A DNA stretch of 64,000 bases, taken from NCBI RefSeq assembly GCF_000430765.1, contig NZ_AUMQ01000016.1:124001-188000 (forward strand), given 5' to 3'. Positions 8,942 to 17,341 of the stretch are shown here, one piece after another. Under the pieces are notes generated by a model. That model worked only from the letters and a program-made list of their open reading frames with translations, searched no databases and was not told the DNA's origin. How positions within the stretch are numbered: the first letter of the stretch is position 1; each line of letters begins with the position of its first letter. Source of the DNA: Peribacillus kribbensis DSM 17871 (lineage in GTDB: Bacteria > Bacillota > Bacilli > Bacillales > DSM-1321). The position numbers and the translations under genes were made by a program.

Positions 8942-10081
8942 CTACTTCCTTTGATCAAATTTTCTTCCTAATACTTCAGCAGCCAGCATAGTTCGATGAA
9001 CTTGAACCGTACCTCCCGCAATTGATGCTGCGCGGACACAACGGTAATACCATTCCAATGGATACTGCCTGGAGAATCCGTACCCACCGTGAAGCTGTAA
9101 ACAATCATCGGTAATCTTCTTAGCTGCTTCTGCGACATACACTTTCGCAACACTGGCTGCATGCTTATCCGGCTTATTATTGGCAGCTGCCATACCGGCA
9201 CGGTAAAGCAGGGTCCGTGCAGCCTCCAATTGCATAAACATATCGGCAACCATCCACTGAATACCTTGGAATTCGCATATTTCTTTTCCAAACTGCTTGC
9301 GCTCCTGAATATACTGACAGGTTCTATCAAATGCAGCCTGGGTAATCCCCAATGTTTGGGCAGCGAAGCCTAAGCGCACACCATTATAAACTCCCATTAG
9401 GGCTTTAAAAGCATTGCGGTCCGTCAAAACATTTTCTTTTGGCACGATTGCATCATCGAAATAAAGAGCGCTTTGAAACTCACCGCTCATATTTTCTTCC
9501 GGAACACCTACAGTAAAGCCGGGCGTGCCGCGATCTACTAAAATAGCTCCAATATCCGATGTCCTCCCTGTGTTTCCGAAACGGGCATACACAACAAACA
9601 AATCAGCCAAATTAGCTTCACTAACCCAAATTTTGGATCCATTTAAACGATAATGGTCTCCTTCATCGATTGCCGTTGTTTTCATGTCTGTGGCCGCACT
9701 CCCCGCGTCAGGCTCACTCATTCCAAGACCTACTAACAATTTCCCGGCAGTGATTTGTGGAAGGTATAATTTCTTTTGCTCCTCTGTACCAAGATGATTG
9801 ATAAAGGAAGCGATTCCAATACTGGTGTGATAGGCCTGCCTGCCACTGCTTGGGCAGACCCTGCACAATTCTTCAATGATTAAGAGTGCATCAAATAACG
9901 ATAAATTCATGCCTCCATATTCTTCTGGAAGTGTTAATCCCAAAAATCCCTGTTCAGCAAGCATTCGGGCATTTGTCCAATATTCCTCGCCTTCGAGCCA
10001 ATGTGTCCCAAGATTTAATTTACGGGAGGCAAAGTCACGGGCAACATTTTTCCATGATTGATTGGTTTCCGTCAAATTCAT
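8942..10081 (-). CDS. Acyl-CoA dehydrogenase family protein
   Basis: This 379-residue protein has the normal length and domain order of acyl-CoA dehydrogenases. The flavin/substrate segment MSEPDAGS is at 121-128, the middle beta domain at about 119-215, and the C-terminal helix bundle contains ERKQFG (260-265) and LHGGYGF (330-336). The position that is usually the catalytic glutamate (YEGT in MCAD) reads AGGT at 355-358. The alternative helix-G position used by isovaleryl-CoA dehydrogenase also lacks Glu (GVRLG at 234-238). Chemistry may therefore differ from a standard 2,3-desaturation. A ruined etfB copy, its likely electron acceptor, lies in the same regulon. AGGGGG precedes the ATG. Confidence 0.88.
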   Translation of the reverse strand: MNLTETNQSWKNVARDFASRKLNLGTHWLEGEEYWTNARMLAEQGFLGLTLPEEYGGMNLSLFDALLIIEELCRVCPSSGRQAYHTSIGIASFINHLGTEEQKKLYLPQITAGKLLVGLGMSEPDAGSAATDMKTTAIDEGDHYRLNGSKIWVSEANLADLFVVYARFGNTGRTSDIGAILVDRGTPGFTVGVPEENMSGEFQSALYFDDAIVPKENVLTDRNAFKALMGVYNGVRLGFAAQTLGITQAAFDRTCQYIQERKQFGKEICEFQGIQWMVADMFMQLEAARTLLYRAGMAAANNKPDKHAASVAKVYVAEAAKKITDDCLQLHGGYGFSRQYPLEWYYRCVRAASIAGGTVQVHRTMLAAEVLGRKFDQRK

Positions 10082-10099
10082 GTTTACATCCCCCTATGA

Positions 10100-11557
10100 T
10101 TATTTTGAAGCGGAATAAACTACTTTTAGATCTGTAAAGAAATCCTTTGCGGTCACCCCAATGGAGTAAGCACCCACCGCTGAATTTTTCAGGCCTCCAA
10201 ATGGAACATGGGATTCACTGATTGTTCCGTTGTTGATATGTATCATCCCGGTTTGTACTTGGTTAACGAATTGTTCGGCATACTCCATGCTGTTGGTAAA
10301 GCAGGAAGATGCAAGCCCGTATTCAACATCGTTGGCTATTTGAATGGCTTCTTCAAAACTATCTACAGGAGTTATGGTTAAAACGGGGCCAAAAATCTCT
10401 TCTTTCGCGATTCGCATATCCGGTGAAACATCTGTGAAAACAGTAGGTTCAAAGAAGTACCCATTTGTCTGGCTCTCTATCCTTTTACCGCCTTGAACAA
10501 GTCTGGCTCCTTCCTTCACCCCAATTTGAACGTACTCGTCGATTGTTTCCAAATGGTCTTTTGAAACCACCGGTCCCAATGTCGTTTCCGGGTCCATACC
10601 GTCACCGATGACGTAGGCTGCACACTTGTCCTTTAAGTAGCTTACTACATCATCCACTGCCGAACGCTGCACCACGATGCGGCTGATCGATGTACATCTT
10701 TGGCCTGTTGCGGCAAAAGCTGCAGAGGTAATTTGATCAACGGCCCCTTTTATATCGTTATAATCATAGATAACACCTGCATTTTTCCCTCCCATTTCCA
10801 ATTGGACGGGAATTAATTTTTCCGCAGCTCTTCGATAGATCGTAGAACCAACACCAGTGGAGCCTGTAAAGGTTACTCCCTTAACTAGTGGGTGTACAGA
10901 TAGCGGTGTTCCAACTTCTCTTCCTGATCCGATTACTAGATTTAAAACCCCTTTAGGTAAACCAGCTCTTTCAAATAACTCGACAATTTTGGCCCCAGTT
11001 CCTGCAGTAATGCTGGCAGGCTTAAATACAACCGTATTTCCGGCTGCCAATGCCGGGGCTATTTTCCTAAGGGGCGTTACTATTGGAAAGTTCCATGGAG
11101 AAATCGCAGCAATGACCCCTTTTGGTACTCTTTTTGTCTTGATTTCGATACCCTGTCTTTCACTTGGAAGAGTTTGGCCGTCCAGTCGTGTAGCTTCCCC
11201 AGCGGTAAACCGTATTTCACTAATCGTCTTATTGATTTCCCCTAATGCCTCATTTAACGGTTTCCCTTGCTCTTTTGTAATGATTTGGGCAATCAATTCA
11301 CGTTCGGCATGTAATTGTTCAGCGAACCGATACAGTACATCGGCACGCTTGGGAGCAGGGGTACGGGACCATTCAGTAAAGGCTGCTTGTGCCGCTTCCA
11401 CAGCATTATTCGTATCTTGTTCCGTGGAATTTGGAGCGATAATCACAATTTCTTCCGGATTAGCTGGGTTTTCTCTTTGATAGGTCTTCAAATTGGTTGA
11501 AGGAACCCATTTACCATCGATATAGTTTTCAATTTTAATAGGAAATAAGTTTTCCAC
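10100..11557 (-). CDS. Aldehyde dehydrogenase (NAD(P)-dependent, succinate-semialdehyde dehydrogenase-like)
   Basis: This 485-residue protein belongs to the ALDH superfamily. The nucleotide-binding SPWNFP is at 153-158, the general base E254 in LEMGGKN, and the nucleophile C288 in GQRCTS. It oxidises an aldehyde to the acid. The start is GTG at 11557, 7 nt downstream of GGGGAG. It follows the Fe-alcohol dehydrogenase gene by 21 bp, so the pair would turn an alcohol into a carboxylate. Sequence alone does not tell the chain length; 4-hydroxybutyrate to succinate is one of several options. Confidence 0.9.
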   Translation of the reverse strand: MENLFPIKIENYIDGKWVPSTNLKTYQRENPANPEEIVIIAPNSTEQDTNNAVEAAQAAFTEWSRTPAPKRADVLYRFAEQLHAERELIAQIITKEQGKPLNEALGEINKTISEIRFTAGEATRLDGQTLPSERQGIEIKTKRVPKGVIAAISPWNFPIVTPLRKIAPALAAGNTVVFKPASITAGTGAKIVELFERAGLPKGVLNLVIGSGREVGTPLSVHPLVKGVTFTGSTGVGSTIYRRAAEKLIPVQLEMGGKNAGVIYDYNDIKGAVDQITSAAFAATGQRCTSISRIVVQRSAVDDVVSYLKDKCAAYVIGDGMDPETTLGPVVSKDHLETIDEYVQIGVKEGARLVQGGKRIESQTNGYFFEPTVFTDVSPDMRIAKEEIFGPVLTITPVDSFEEAIQIANDVEYGLASSCFTNSMEYAEQFVNQVQTGMIHINNGTISESHVPFGGLKNSAVGAYSIGVTAKDFFTDLKVVYSASK

Positions 11558-11578
11558 TGAAATCTCCCCTTCGCTTTT

Positions 11579-12748
11579 TTAAAGTGCTTTCTTTAGGAAA
11601 CTTTTCAAATCTTCTACGGAGGTTACCTTAGGATTAGCTGCTGCCACTCCACTATCAAGCGCTTCCTGTGCAACGATTTGGATTTCTTCTGGAGATAAGC
11701 TGACATTGTTGGCTCCAAGTGTTGGTGGAATATCCAGGTCCGCTATAAGTGCTTTTACCGCATCAACAGAGCGTAAGGCTGCTTCTCTCGAGCTTAATCC
11801 CTCTACGTTCTCCCCTAGCAGAATAGCAATCTCTTTAAATTTCTCATGATTGGTGCTGGCATTGAATTCCATTACGACTGGAAGGAGGATGGAATTTGCT
11901 AACCCGTGCGGGATATTATACCGGCCTCCTAATGGATGGGACAAAGCATGGACGGCGGCTACCCTCCCCCATATAAATGCGGCTCCGGCCATTGTACTGG
12001 CCAGCATCATCTGTGAAGCCGCTTCCAAATCCGTGCGCCGTGCAACGAAAGGTCTGAGGTATTTACCAATAAGCCGGATAGCGTGTAATCCGAGGGCTTC
12101 AGTGATTGGCTGTGCTTGGTTCGACGTATAGGATTCAATCGCGTGACTTAGTGCGTCCATTCCCGTAATGGCGGCAAGGCCCCTCGGAAGCGTGGTGAGC
12201 AGCTGCGGGTCCAGGATGGCTGCTTTTGGATGCAGGTTCTGGCTGAGGATCCCCATTTTATATTTACGTTTGGAATCTTTCAGCACCATTGCATGGGTAA
12301 CCTCGGAACCTGTTCCTGCAGTTGTCGGGATGGCAATGATGTCAGGTCCGCGATTAGGAAGTTTATTTTTTCCTTCATATCGGCTAAGGTCTCCAGGATT
12401 AGCGGCAGCCGCTGACACTCCTTTTGCGGTATCAATAGAACTTCCCCCGCCAATGCCGATTATGGAATCACATTTATTGTCTAAAAATATTTGTCTGACG
12501 GTATCCACTACTTCAAGTGTCGGATCAGGTTGGACCTCTTTAAAAACGGTGTAGCGAATTTCGCTGCTTGTTAAAATGTTTTCCAGTCGCTCCAGCAATC
12601 CGGAGTTAGCAATGCCTGGATCTGTAACAATCAGGACGTGCTGATAGTTTTGGGCCTTTAAAATTTCTGGGAGTTCATTAAGCTTTCCAACTCCGTAATG
12701 AATTTGAGTAAGCACGCCGAACTCAAATGAATCGATAAGCACGTTCAT
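11579..12748 (-). CDS. Iron-containing (type III) alcohol dehydrogenase
   Basis: This 389-residue protein has the Fe-ADH fold: NAD-binding IGIGGGSSIDTAKG in the N-terminal half, then metal ligands in GMDALSHAIE and in HALSHPLGGRYNIPHG. It oxidises an alcohol to an aldehyde with NAD(P). I start it at the ATG at 12748, 10 nt after GGAGG; the ATG at 12757 is too close to that site. It is the first gene of the eight-gene operon. The 130 bp upstream holds two copies of the regulon palindrome. Confidence 0.9.
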   Translation of the reverse strand: MNVLIDSFEFGVLTQIHYGVGKLNELPEILKAQNYQHVLIVTDPGIANSGLLERLENILTSSEIRYTVFKEVQPDPTLEVVDTVRQIFLDNKCDSIIGIGGGSSIDTAKGVSAAAANPGDLSRYEGKNKLPNRGPDIIAIPTTAGTGSEVTHAMVLKDSKRKYKMGILSQNLHPKAAILDPQLLTTLPRGLAAITGMDALSHAIESYTSNQAQPITEALGLHAIRLIGKYLRPFVARRTDLEAASQMMLASTMAGAAFIWGRVAAVHALSHPLGGRYNIPHGLANSILLPVVMEFNASTNHEKFKEIAILLGENVEGLSSREAALRSVDAVKALIADLDIPPTLGANNVSLSPEEIQIVAQEALDSGVAAANPKVTSVEDLKSFLKKAL

Positions 12749-12784
12749 AAGTTCCATTCCTCCAGTTTAGGATTTTAATTATCT

Positions 12785-12868
12785 TATTATCGTTTATCGA
12801 TAATACATTTTTAACTTATCACTTACTTTTTTGTTTGTCAAAACAAAATTATCAATTATCGATAATAA
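12785..12868. promoter_or_regulatory. Two operator palindromes upstream of the catabolic operon
   Basis: Two copies of a 10-12 bp palindrome lie between the Fe-ADH gene and the GntR gene: TTATCGATAA at 12794-12803 and ATTATCGATAAT at 12855-12866. The same element recurs at 13575, 13742, 15971 and 16531, each time in an intergenic region of this cluster. FadR-subfamily GntR proteins bind short palindromes of this kind, so these are likely binding sites for one or both adjacent GntR regulators. Confidence 0.7.
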
Positions 12869-12882
12869 ACTTATAACAGCCA

Positions 12883-13524
12883 TTAAAAATTTCTGTTTTT
12901 TTCATAGTCAACGTGTTCCTTAAACGCATGTAAACAGCCATTTACATCATACATTTTAATAGCTGTTAAAATTGGCTCATGAATCGCTGCAACTTCAGAA
13001 AGATTAATAAAGTACGCCTGGCTTGTAAGATACCAAATTCGATTTAGTTTTGAGACCAAAGTCTCCCACACACTAAACATGAATTTATGGTGTGCCATCT
13101 CAAAAATTTTAGTATGGAAATGGATGTCCGCCGATCTTAAAGAACCCAAATCATTGGTTTCACCAGCTCGAACCATCTCATGGTAATAATGTTCAAGGGT
13201 CCTCAATTCTCCGTCTTTTATTCTTTCAAAAATTCTTTTAATGGCCAGTTCTTCCATCATAATACGGAAACTATATAAATCTTCCATTTCAACCGCAGAG
13301 ATATTGGATACAAAAGTTCCTTTATATCGGATACTTACAACCAGTTCTTCTTCAGCGAGCTTTAATAATGCTTCACGAACAGGGGCTTGGCTCACGCCAA
13401 AGTTCTTTGCCACTTCCAATTCAAGGATCCTATCTCCCGGCCGGAGCGCACCTATAATGATCGAATCCCGCAAAACTTCGTGAATCTGATCTGAAAGGGA
13501 TTTATTAACAATAGGATTCTTCAT
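12883..13524 (-). CDS. GntR family regulator, FadR/FCD subfamily (copy 1)
   Basis: This 213-residue protein has an N-terminal winged helix (about 10-75, with SQAPVREALLKL as the recognition region) and an all-helical FCD ligand-binding domain. It is a close paralogue of the protein encoded divergently at 13778-14431; the two align over their whole length (for example IVNKxLSxQIxExLRxxII and GVSQAPVREA). GGGGGAG precedes the ATG. Both its upstream and its downstream region carry ATTATCGATAAT palindromes, so it probably controls itself and the operon that follows it. The ligand is likely an intermediate of that pathway (inference). Confidence 0.9.
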   Translation of the reverse strand: MKNPIVNKSLSDQIHEVLRDSIIIGALRPGDRILELEVAKNFGVSQAPVREALLKLAEEELVVSIRYKGTFVSNISAVEMEDLYSFRIMMEELAIKRIFERIKDGELRTLEHYYHEMVRAGETNDLGSLRSADIHFHTKIFEMAHHKFMFSVWETLVSKLNRIWYLTSQAYFINLSEVAAIHEPILTAIKMYDVNGCLHAFKEHVDYEKNRNF

Positions 13525-13574
13525 TTACTCCCCCAATTTATTCATTATTTCAGAATTTAAAAAATATATTATAT

Positions 13575-13586
13575 ATTATCGATAAC
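13575..13586. promoter_or_regulatory. Regulon operator upstream of GntR copy 1
   Basis: ATTATCGATAAC, one mismatch from the perfect palindrome, lies about 50 bp upstream of the ATG at 13524, in an AT-rich stretch suited to a promoter. Confidence 0.65.
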
Positions 13587-13741
13587 ATATAATCTATAAT
13601 AACTCAGAAGTATGAAAATAGTCAAAAGATATTCGTAATTTATGGCGATTCTTTGTTCCTCTCCCTAACATACTTCCTTTTCCACAAATTAATTGAATAA
13701 TCAACGCACTATGTGTTATTATTCAAGAATGTCGATTAACG

Positions 13742-13753
13742 ATTATCGGTTAT
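13742..13753. promoter_or_regulatory. Regulon operator upstream of GntR copy 2
   Basis: ATTATCGGTTAT lies about 25 bp upstream of the ATG at 13778 and keeps most of the palindrome; a nearby GTCGATTAACGATTATC shows a second half-site. Its place over the start region fits autorepression. Confidence 0.55.
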
Positions 13754-13777
13754 AATTGAGTGCAAAGGATGGATATA

Positions 13778-14431
13778 ATGAAGAATTCCATTGTAAACAA
13801 AACGCTCTCAGAACAGATTTATGAAGCGTTACGGGAAAAAATTATTAAGGGTGAACTTCAACCCGGGGATCGAATCGTTGAATTAGAGGTAGCTAAGACC
13901 TATGGTGTCAGTCAAGCACCTGTACGTGAAGCGTTTTTAAAACTGGCTGAAGAGGATTTAGTGGTAACGCAGCGAAACAAAGGTACTTTTGTTTCAAATT
14001 TTTCAGCAGATGAAATAGATCAATTATATGATTTTCGCTTAATGCTGGAGGAATTCGCTATTAAACGATCTTTTGAAAAATTGAATGACGAAGATATAAA
14101 AGAATTGAAAAATTATTATAATCAAATGGTTCATGCCGGGGAAAACAATGATTTAGAAAAAATTCGGACCTCGGATGAAGACTTTCATACTAAAATATAT
14201 AAAATGGCCGACCATAAATTCCTGGGTAGTGTTTGGGAAACGTTGTCCTCCAAACTAAGCCGAATATGGTACCTTAACAGTCAAGTGTATTTTACTGATC
14301 TATCTCAATTAGCCAGCATTCACGCCCCCATATTAACTGCTTTTGAAAACAGGGATTTGAAAGGATGCATTAAGGCTTTTCATGAACATGTTAACTATGA
14401 GCGCAGCCAAAGAGGAAAAAGTCCATCATAA
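13778..14431 (+). CDS. GntR family regulator, FadR/FCD subfamily (copy 2)
   Basis: This 217-residue protein has a winged-helix DNA-binding domain (about 10-75) and an FCD helical domain, and is a paralogue of the divergent gene at 12883-13524. I choose the ATG at 13778 because AAAGGATGG lies 5 nt upstream and because the protein then begins MKNSIVNKTLSEQI, matching the start of copy 1; a longer frame from GTG at 13760 is less likely. A shared bidirectional terminator separates it from the convergent MFS gene. Two similar regulators recognising one palindrome could compete, form heterodimers or respond to different ligands. Confidence 0.9.
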   Translation: MKNSIVNKTLSEQIYEALREKIIKGELQPGDRIVELEVAKTYGVSQAPVREAFLKLAEEDLVVTQRNKGTFVSNFSADEIDQLYDFRLMLEEFAIKRSFEKLNDEDIKELKNYYNQMVHAGENNDLEKIRTSDEDFHTKIYKMADHKFLGSVWETLSSKLSRIWYLNSQVYFTDLSQLASIHAPILTAFENRDLKGCIKAFHEHVNYERSQRGKSPS

Positions 14432-14473
14432 AAAATCTCAATTATCACTAATTCATACAAAGTACAAGAAAAA

Positions 14474-14508
14474 AGCTGCCTCCGATGAACTTGAGGCAGC
14501 TATTTTTG
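14474..14508. terminator. Bidirectional terminator between GntR copy 2 and the MFS gene
   Basis: A 9-bp perfect stem (AGCTGCCTC 14474-14482, GAGGCAGCT 14493-14501) is followed by ATTTTTGG on the plus strand and by TTTTCTTG on the minus strand. It serves the convergent gene pair. Confidence 0.85.
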
Positions 14509-14515
14509 GGCTTTA

Positions 14516-15838
14516 CTATCTTGCATCCATTAGGCTTACATCCGTCTCCGGTTTCTGTTTCCGAAGCAAAACTTTATCAGGATTTAATGGTTCAATTTTC
14601 CCAAGTCCAAACAGGAATACCAATGCACCGCCGAAGGCGATGATAGAGGACAAAACAAGTGCAGGGACAAATGAATGGGTAGTGGCCACTACAAATCCTG
14701 TAATAATTGGGCCCAGAACTCCCCCCATATTTGAGCCAAAGTTTTCAATACCCGTCACGACCGATGCCATATTTTTAGGTGCAATGTCCCCTGGTAAAGC
14801 TAATATAGCTGCCGCCGCGATAACCAAACCGCAGTAGGAAATTGTCAAAAGAACAACACATATTACTGCAGAATGAACTATGGCTGAAAATCCTATTGTA
14901 GTAGCCAGTAACATCCCACCTACCAGATTTACCTTGCGGGCTGCAGTCAATGATAAACCTTTACTGTATAGATAGTCTGATAACCACCCGCCAAAAAGCT
15001 CTGCTACGATTGCCGCAAGTGGTGGAATCATAGCCACAAATCCCATGGTCATCAATTTCATACCTCTAGCCTGTACAAGATAGGTTGGCATCCATGTTAT
15101 AAAGAAATAGATCGAATAGCTCAGCATAAAAAACCCGATTGTCATCATCCAAATATTGCGATAATAAAGGAGCTGATACCATTTGAGGGGTCTGACATTA
15201 TCTAATCCATCATGTTTTACTTGACCTTCGCGGATGTAATTGAGTTCTTCCTTGTTGATATATTTGTGTTTTTCAGGGTCACGATAATACCAAAACCAAA
15301 TCACAGCCCAAACTATTCCAATAGCGCCCGAAATAATAAATGGCAGCTCCCAGCTAAATTTAGTCATTAACCATACGACAAACGGCATAGTTACAGCAGT
15401 CCCTACTCTTGCTCCACTATCAAAGAACGCAGTAACTTTTACTCGTTCGTTATCACGAAACCATTTGGACGTTACACCAACGCTGCAAGGATAAACGGAT
15501 GCCTCTCCAATTCCCATGAATACGCGTATTCCGATAAAAGACCCAACGCCTCTTCCAGCTGCCATAAAAGCCGTTGCCAAAGACCACCATGTAACCGCCA
15601 ATGCAAATGTTATTCGCTGGCCAAACTTGTCGGCAAACCACCCTGATGGTATTTGAAATAAAGCATACGACCAAAAGAATGCTGATAAGATAATTCCCAT
15701 TTCACCTGGGGTTATATGAAACTGTTTTGCCAGGACAGGGGCTGCAACTGATAAATTCGTACGATCCAAATAATTTATGACAGTTGCAGACCATAGCAAT
15801 AATGCTACCACTCCACGTGCCTTCGTTCTTTTTTGCAT
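14516..15838 (-). CDS. MFS transporter, anion:cation symporter (ACS) family
   Basis: This protein of about 440 residues has twelve predicted membrane segments and the ACS-family start: a YLDRTNLSVAAP motif in the first helix and GWFADKFGQR in the loop 2-3 signature. ACS members import organic anions such as glucarate, galactonate, phthalate or other carboxylates. I prefer the ATG at 15838, about 8 nt after AGGGGATGG, over an ATG at 15850. A regulon palindrome lies about 130 bp upstream, so it is a good candidate for the importer of the substrate handled by the 12.7-2.9 kb operon. Confidence 0.88.
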   Translation of the reverse strand: MQKRTKARGVVALLLWSATVINYLDRTNLSVAAPVLAKQFHITPGEMGIILSAFFWSYALFQIPSGWFADKFGQRITFALAVTWWSLATAFMAAGRGVGSFIGIRVFMGIGEASVYPCSVGVTSKWFRDNERVKVTAFFDSGARVGTAVTMPFVVWLMTKFSWELPFIISGAIGIVWAVIWFWYYRDPEKHKYINKEELNYIREGQVKHDGLDNVRPLKWYQLLYYRNIWMMTIGFFMLSYSIYFFITWMPTYLVQARGMKLMTMGFVAMIPPLAAIVAELFGGWLSDYLYSKGLSLTAARKVNLVGGMLLATTIGFSAIVHSAVICVVLLTISYCGLVIAAAAILALPGDIAPKNMASVVTGIENFGSNMGGVLGPIITGFVVATTHSFVPALVLSSIIAFGGALVFLFGLGKIEPLNPDKVLLRKQKPETDVSLMDAR

Positions 15839-15970
15839 ATACGACACCATCCCCTATTATTTATTTTCACAAACATGAATATAAAAGCTTTACATTGAAA
15901 CAGGAAGCACTATTTGAAGCGCTTTCATTTTAAGTTAAGAACTAACTAACTTATCCAAATTGATAAATAT

Positions 15971-15982
15971 ATAATCGATAAT
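15971..15982. promoter_or_regulatory. Regulon operator upstream of the MFS gene
   Basis: ATAATCGATAAT (ATTATCGATTAT on the minus strand) lies about 130 bp upstream of the MFS start and is the same element as at 16531. Confidence 0.6.
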
Positions 15983-16058
15983 ATAAATTAAAAGATATCA
16001 TGGAGAGTGAAAATTCGCAATACTCTTTGGGGTATGTAATATTAAGTTATTTATAGGT

Positions 16059-16497
16059 TTAACTAGCCATAATGCTAACTATGGAAGTGATATGAGGAAT
16101 CGAAAGTTCTTCAGCCAGCCGGACACCAACTTGTCCTGCTCCATTATCGATGGATTGGTTCCCAGTTAAGATGAGATCGAAACTTTAATCTTTTGCGTAT
16201 GCAGCGATGAGTTTGGAGATGACAAACTCATTACCTTCAATCTCTTCAATTAAAACCGCATGATCGGCCCCCATTGTAAGCTCATGGCGTAATGCGCTTT
16301 CCGATTTTTCCTTGCCAATTGTTAAAACAGTAACTTGTCCCCCGTGCTCCTCTTTTAATCGAAGTGCCTCTTCAATGGCATATTCATCATAAGGATTAAC
16401 TATCCATTGACTTGTTTCTTCAATTATCTCTCCTTCTTTAAGTTCAATTTTTTACTTCTGTATCAAAAGTTTGTTTAATACAGACTAAAAGGTTCAT
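16059..16497 (-). pseudogene. etfB: Electron transfer flavoprotein beta subunit, frameshifted and truncated
   Basis: From the ATG at 16497 the minus strand reads MNLLVCIKQTFDTEVK, the usual EtfB start. An extra A in an A6 run then shifts the frame. The second frame reads on through NPYDEYAIEEALRLKEEHGG, hits a TAA inside AKD-stop-SFDLILTGNQSIDNGAGQVG, and loses similarity after SIPHITSIVS at about residue 130 of the usual 250-260. So there is one frameshift, one nonsense codon and a 3' deletion, with no EtfA beside it. It is a dead copy of the electron acceptor for acyl-CoA dehydrogenases. The regulon palindrome remains 34 bp upstream of its start. Confidence 0.88.
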
Positions 16498-16530
16498 GTA
16501 ATCACATCCTTTTTCTATTTTATGTTATTG

Positions 16531-16542
16531 ATTATCGATTAT
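16531..16542. promoter_or_regulatory. Regulon operator upstream of the etfB remnant
   Basis: ATTATCGATTAT lies 34 bp upstream of the etfB start codon and is the reverse complement of the element at 15971, which suggests that etfB was once under the same GntR control. Confidence 0.6.
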
Positions 16543-16701
16543 ATAAATGATATCATCAAGTTTTTATAATGTCAAAATATTATTTTTTTTCTGATAAATA
16601 TTATTTCTCCATCTTTACTTTTAATAAATCGATTGGGTTTTCCAAGATTAGGTACCCTCTAACATAAATGTCTAAATTTGCTGAACAATAGATGATTGAA
16701 A

Positions 16702-16738
16702 TGAAAAAAAGAGCCTATCCATCTTATGGAACAGGCTC
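16702..16738 (-). terminator. Terminator-like hairpin after the MazG remnant
   Basis: GAGCCT (16711-16716) pairs with AGGCTC (16733-16738), with CC/GG continuing the stem after a bulge, followed on the minus strand by TTTTTTTCATTT. It lies downstream of the decayed MazG-like fragment and may be its old terminator. Confidence 0.6.
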
Positions 16739-16821
16739 ATTTCTCAACGTTATTTTCTTTATCTTTCTTTCCTTTTAAATGTAAGTGTTGTTCTGGAACA
16801 TAAACTGCTCAATTTTGTAAC

Positions 16822-16960
16822 TAGTCTATCACTTGCATTAAAATTTTCAAACCGCCCCGTTGTTTGTGCCTTTTGCTATCTTTTCAAAAGAAGAACCTAG
16901 CACCTCTGCCAGCGCATGTAGGCGAGGTTAATCCTCTTCCTGCCTCTTTTTTGGTTATTT
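16822..16960 (-). pseudogene. Decayed fragment of a MazG-like pyrophosphohydrolase gene
   Basis: Reading the minus strand, short stretches match the end of the intact gene at 2311-2637: LHALAEVLGSSFEKIAK corresponds to IHALAEVHCVPFEKVEE, and GGGGCGGTTTGAAAA corresponds to the RGGF region. The nucleotide match is also plain (ACCGCCCCG, CACCTCTGCCAGCGCATG). Stops and frameshifts interrupt it and the N-terminal half is gone. No helicase remnant was seen beside it. Confidence 0.75.
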
Positions 16961-17059
16961 TTCGATAGTAAAAATGAAGTAATTTATTTTAATAACCAAT
17001 AAAAGGAAAATTACGATGTTCTAACGAATATCTATATAAAATATCTAGTGAGGTGCAGC

Positions 17060-17338
17060 GTGATACATACAAAGATTTTGCTATGGATGGGTTCGATCAG
17101 TGCCATCATCGGTCTTATTCTGCTTTTTTCCAGCGTTTCTTTTGGTAATTCGATGGCAGTCAATTGGCTGACAGAACAAGGTGGATCAAGCCCTGAGGAA
17201 TATAATATTGTGATGAAAAGCTATATCAATTCCTTTATCGTTTGTGGAGGGATTCTGTTCGCCTTCGGTCTTTTTATGAATGGTTTGGCTTACTTTACCT
17301 TTCTCATTAATAATGGGGACAAAAAACAACAGCTTTAA
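17060..17338 (+). CDS. Small membrane protein, two predicted transmembrane segments
   Basis: This 92-residue protein has hydrophobic segments at about 5-25 and 55-80, separated by a polar stretch with SSPEEYN, and a charged C-terminus (NNGDKKQQL). I start it at GTG 17060, 4 nt after TGAGGTG. I do not recognise a family. A strong terminator follows directly, which supports it as a separate expressed gene. Confidence 0.65.
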   Translation: MIHTKILLWMGSISAIIGLILLFSSVSFGNSMAVNWLTEQGGSSPEEYNIVMKSYINSFIVCGGILFAFGLFMNGLAYFTFLINNGDKKQQL

Positions 17339-17341
17339 AAC

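Noticed and set aside
10857-11480. A 207-codon plus-strand frame opposite the aldehyde dehydrogenase gene
   Set aside because: It is the antisense of a clearly conserved ALDH coding region and has no ribosome site or family match.
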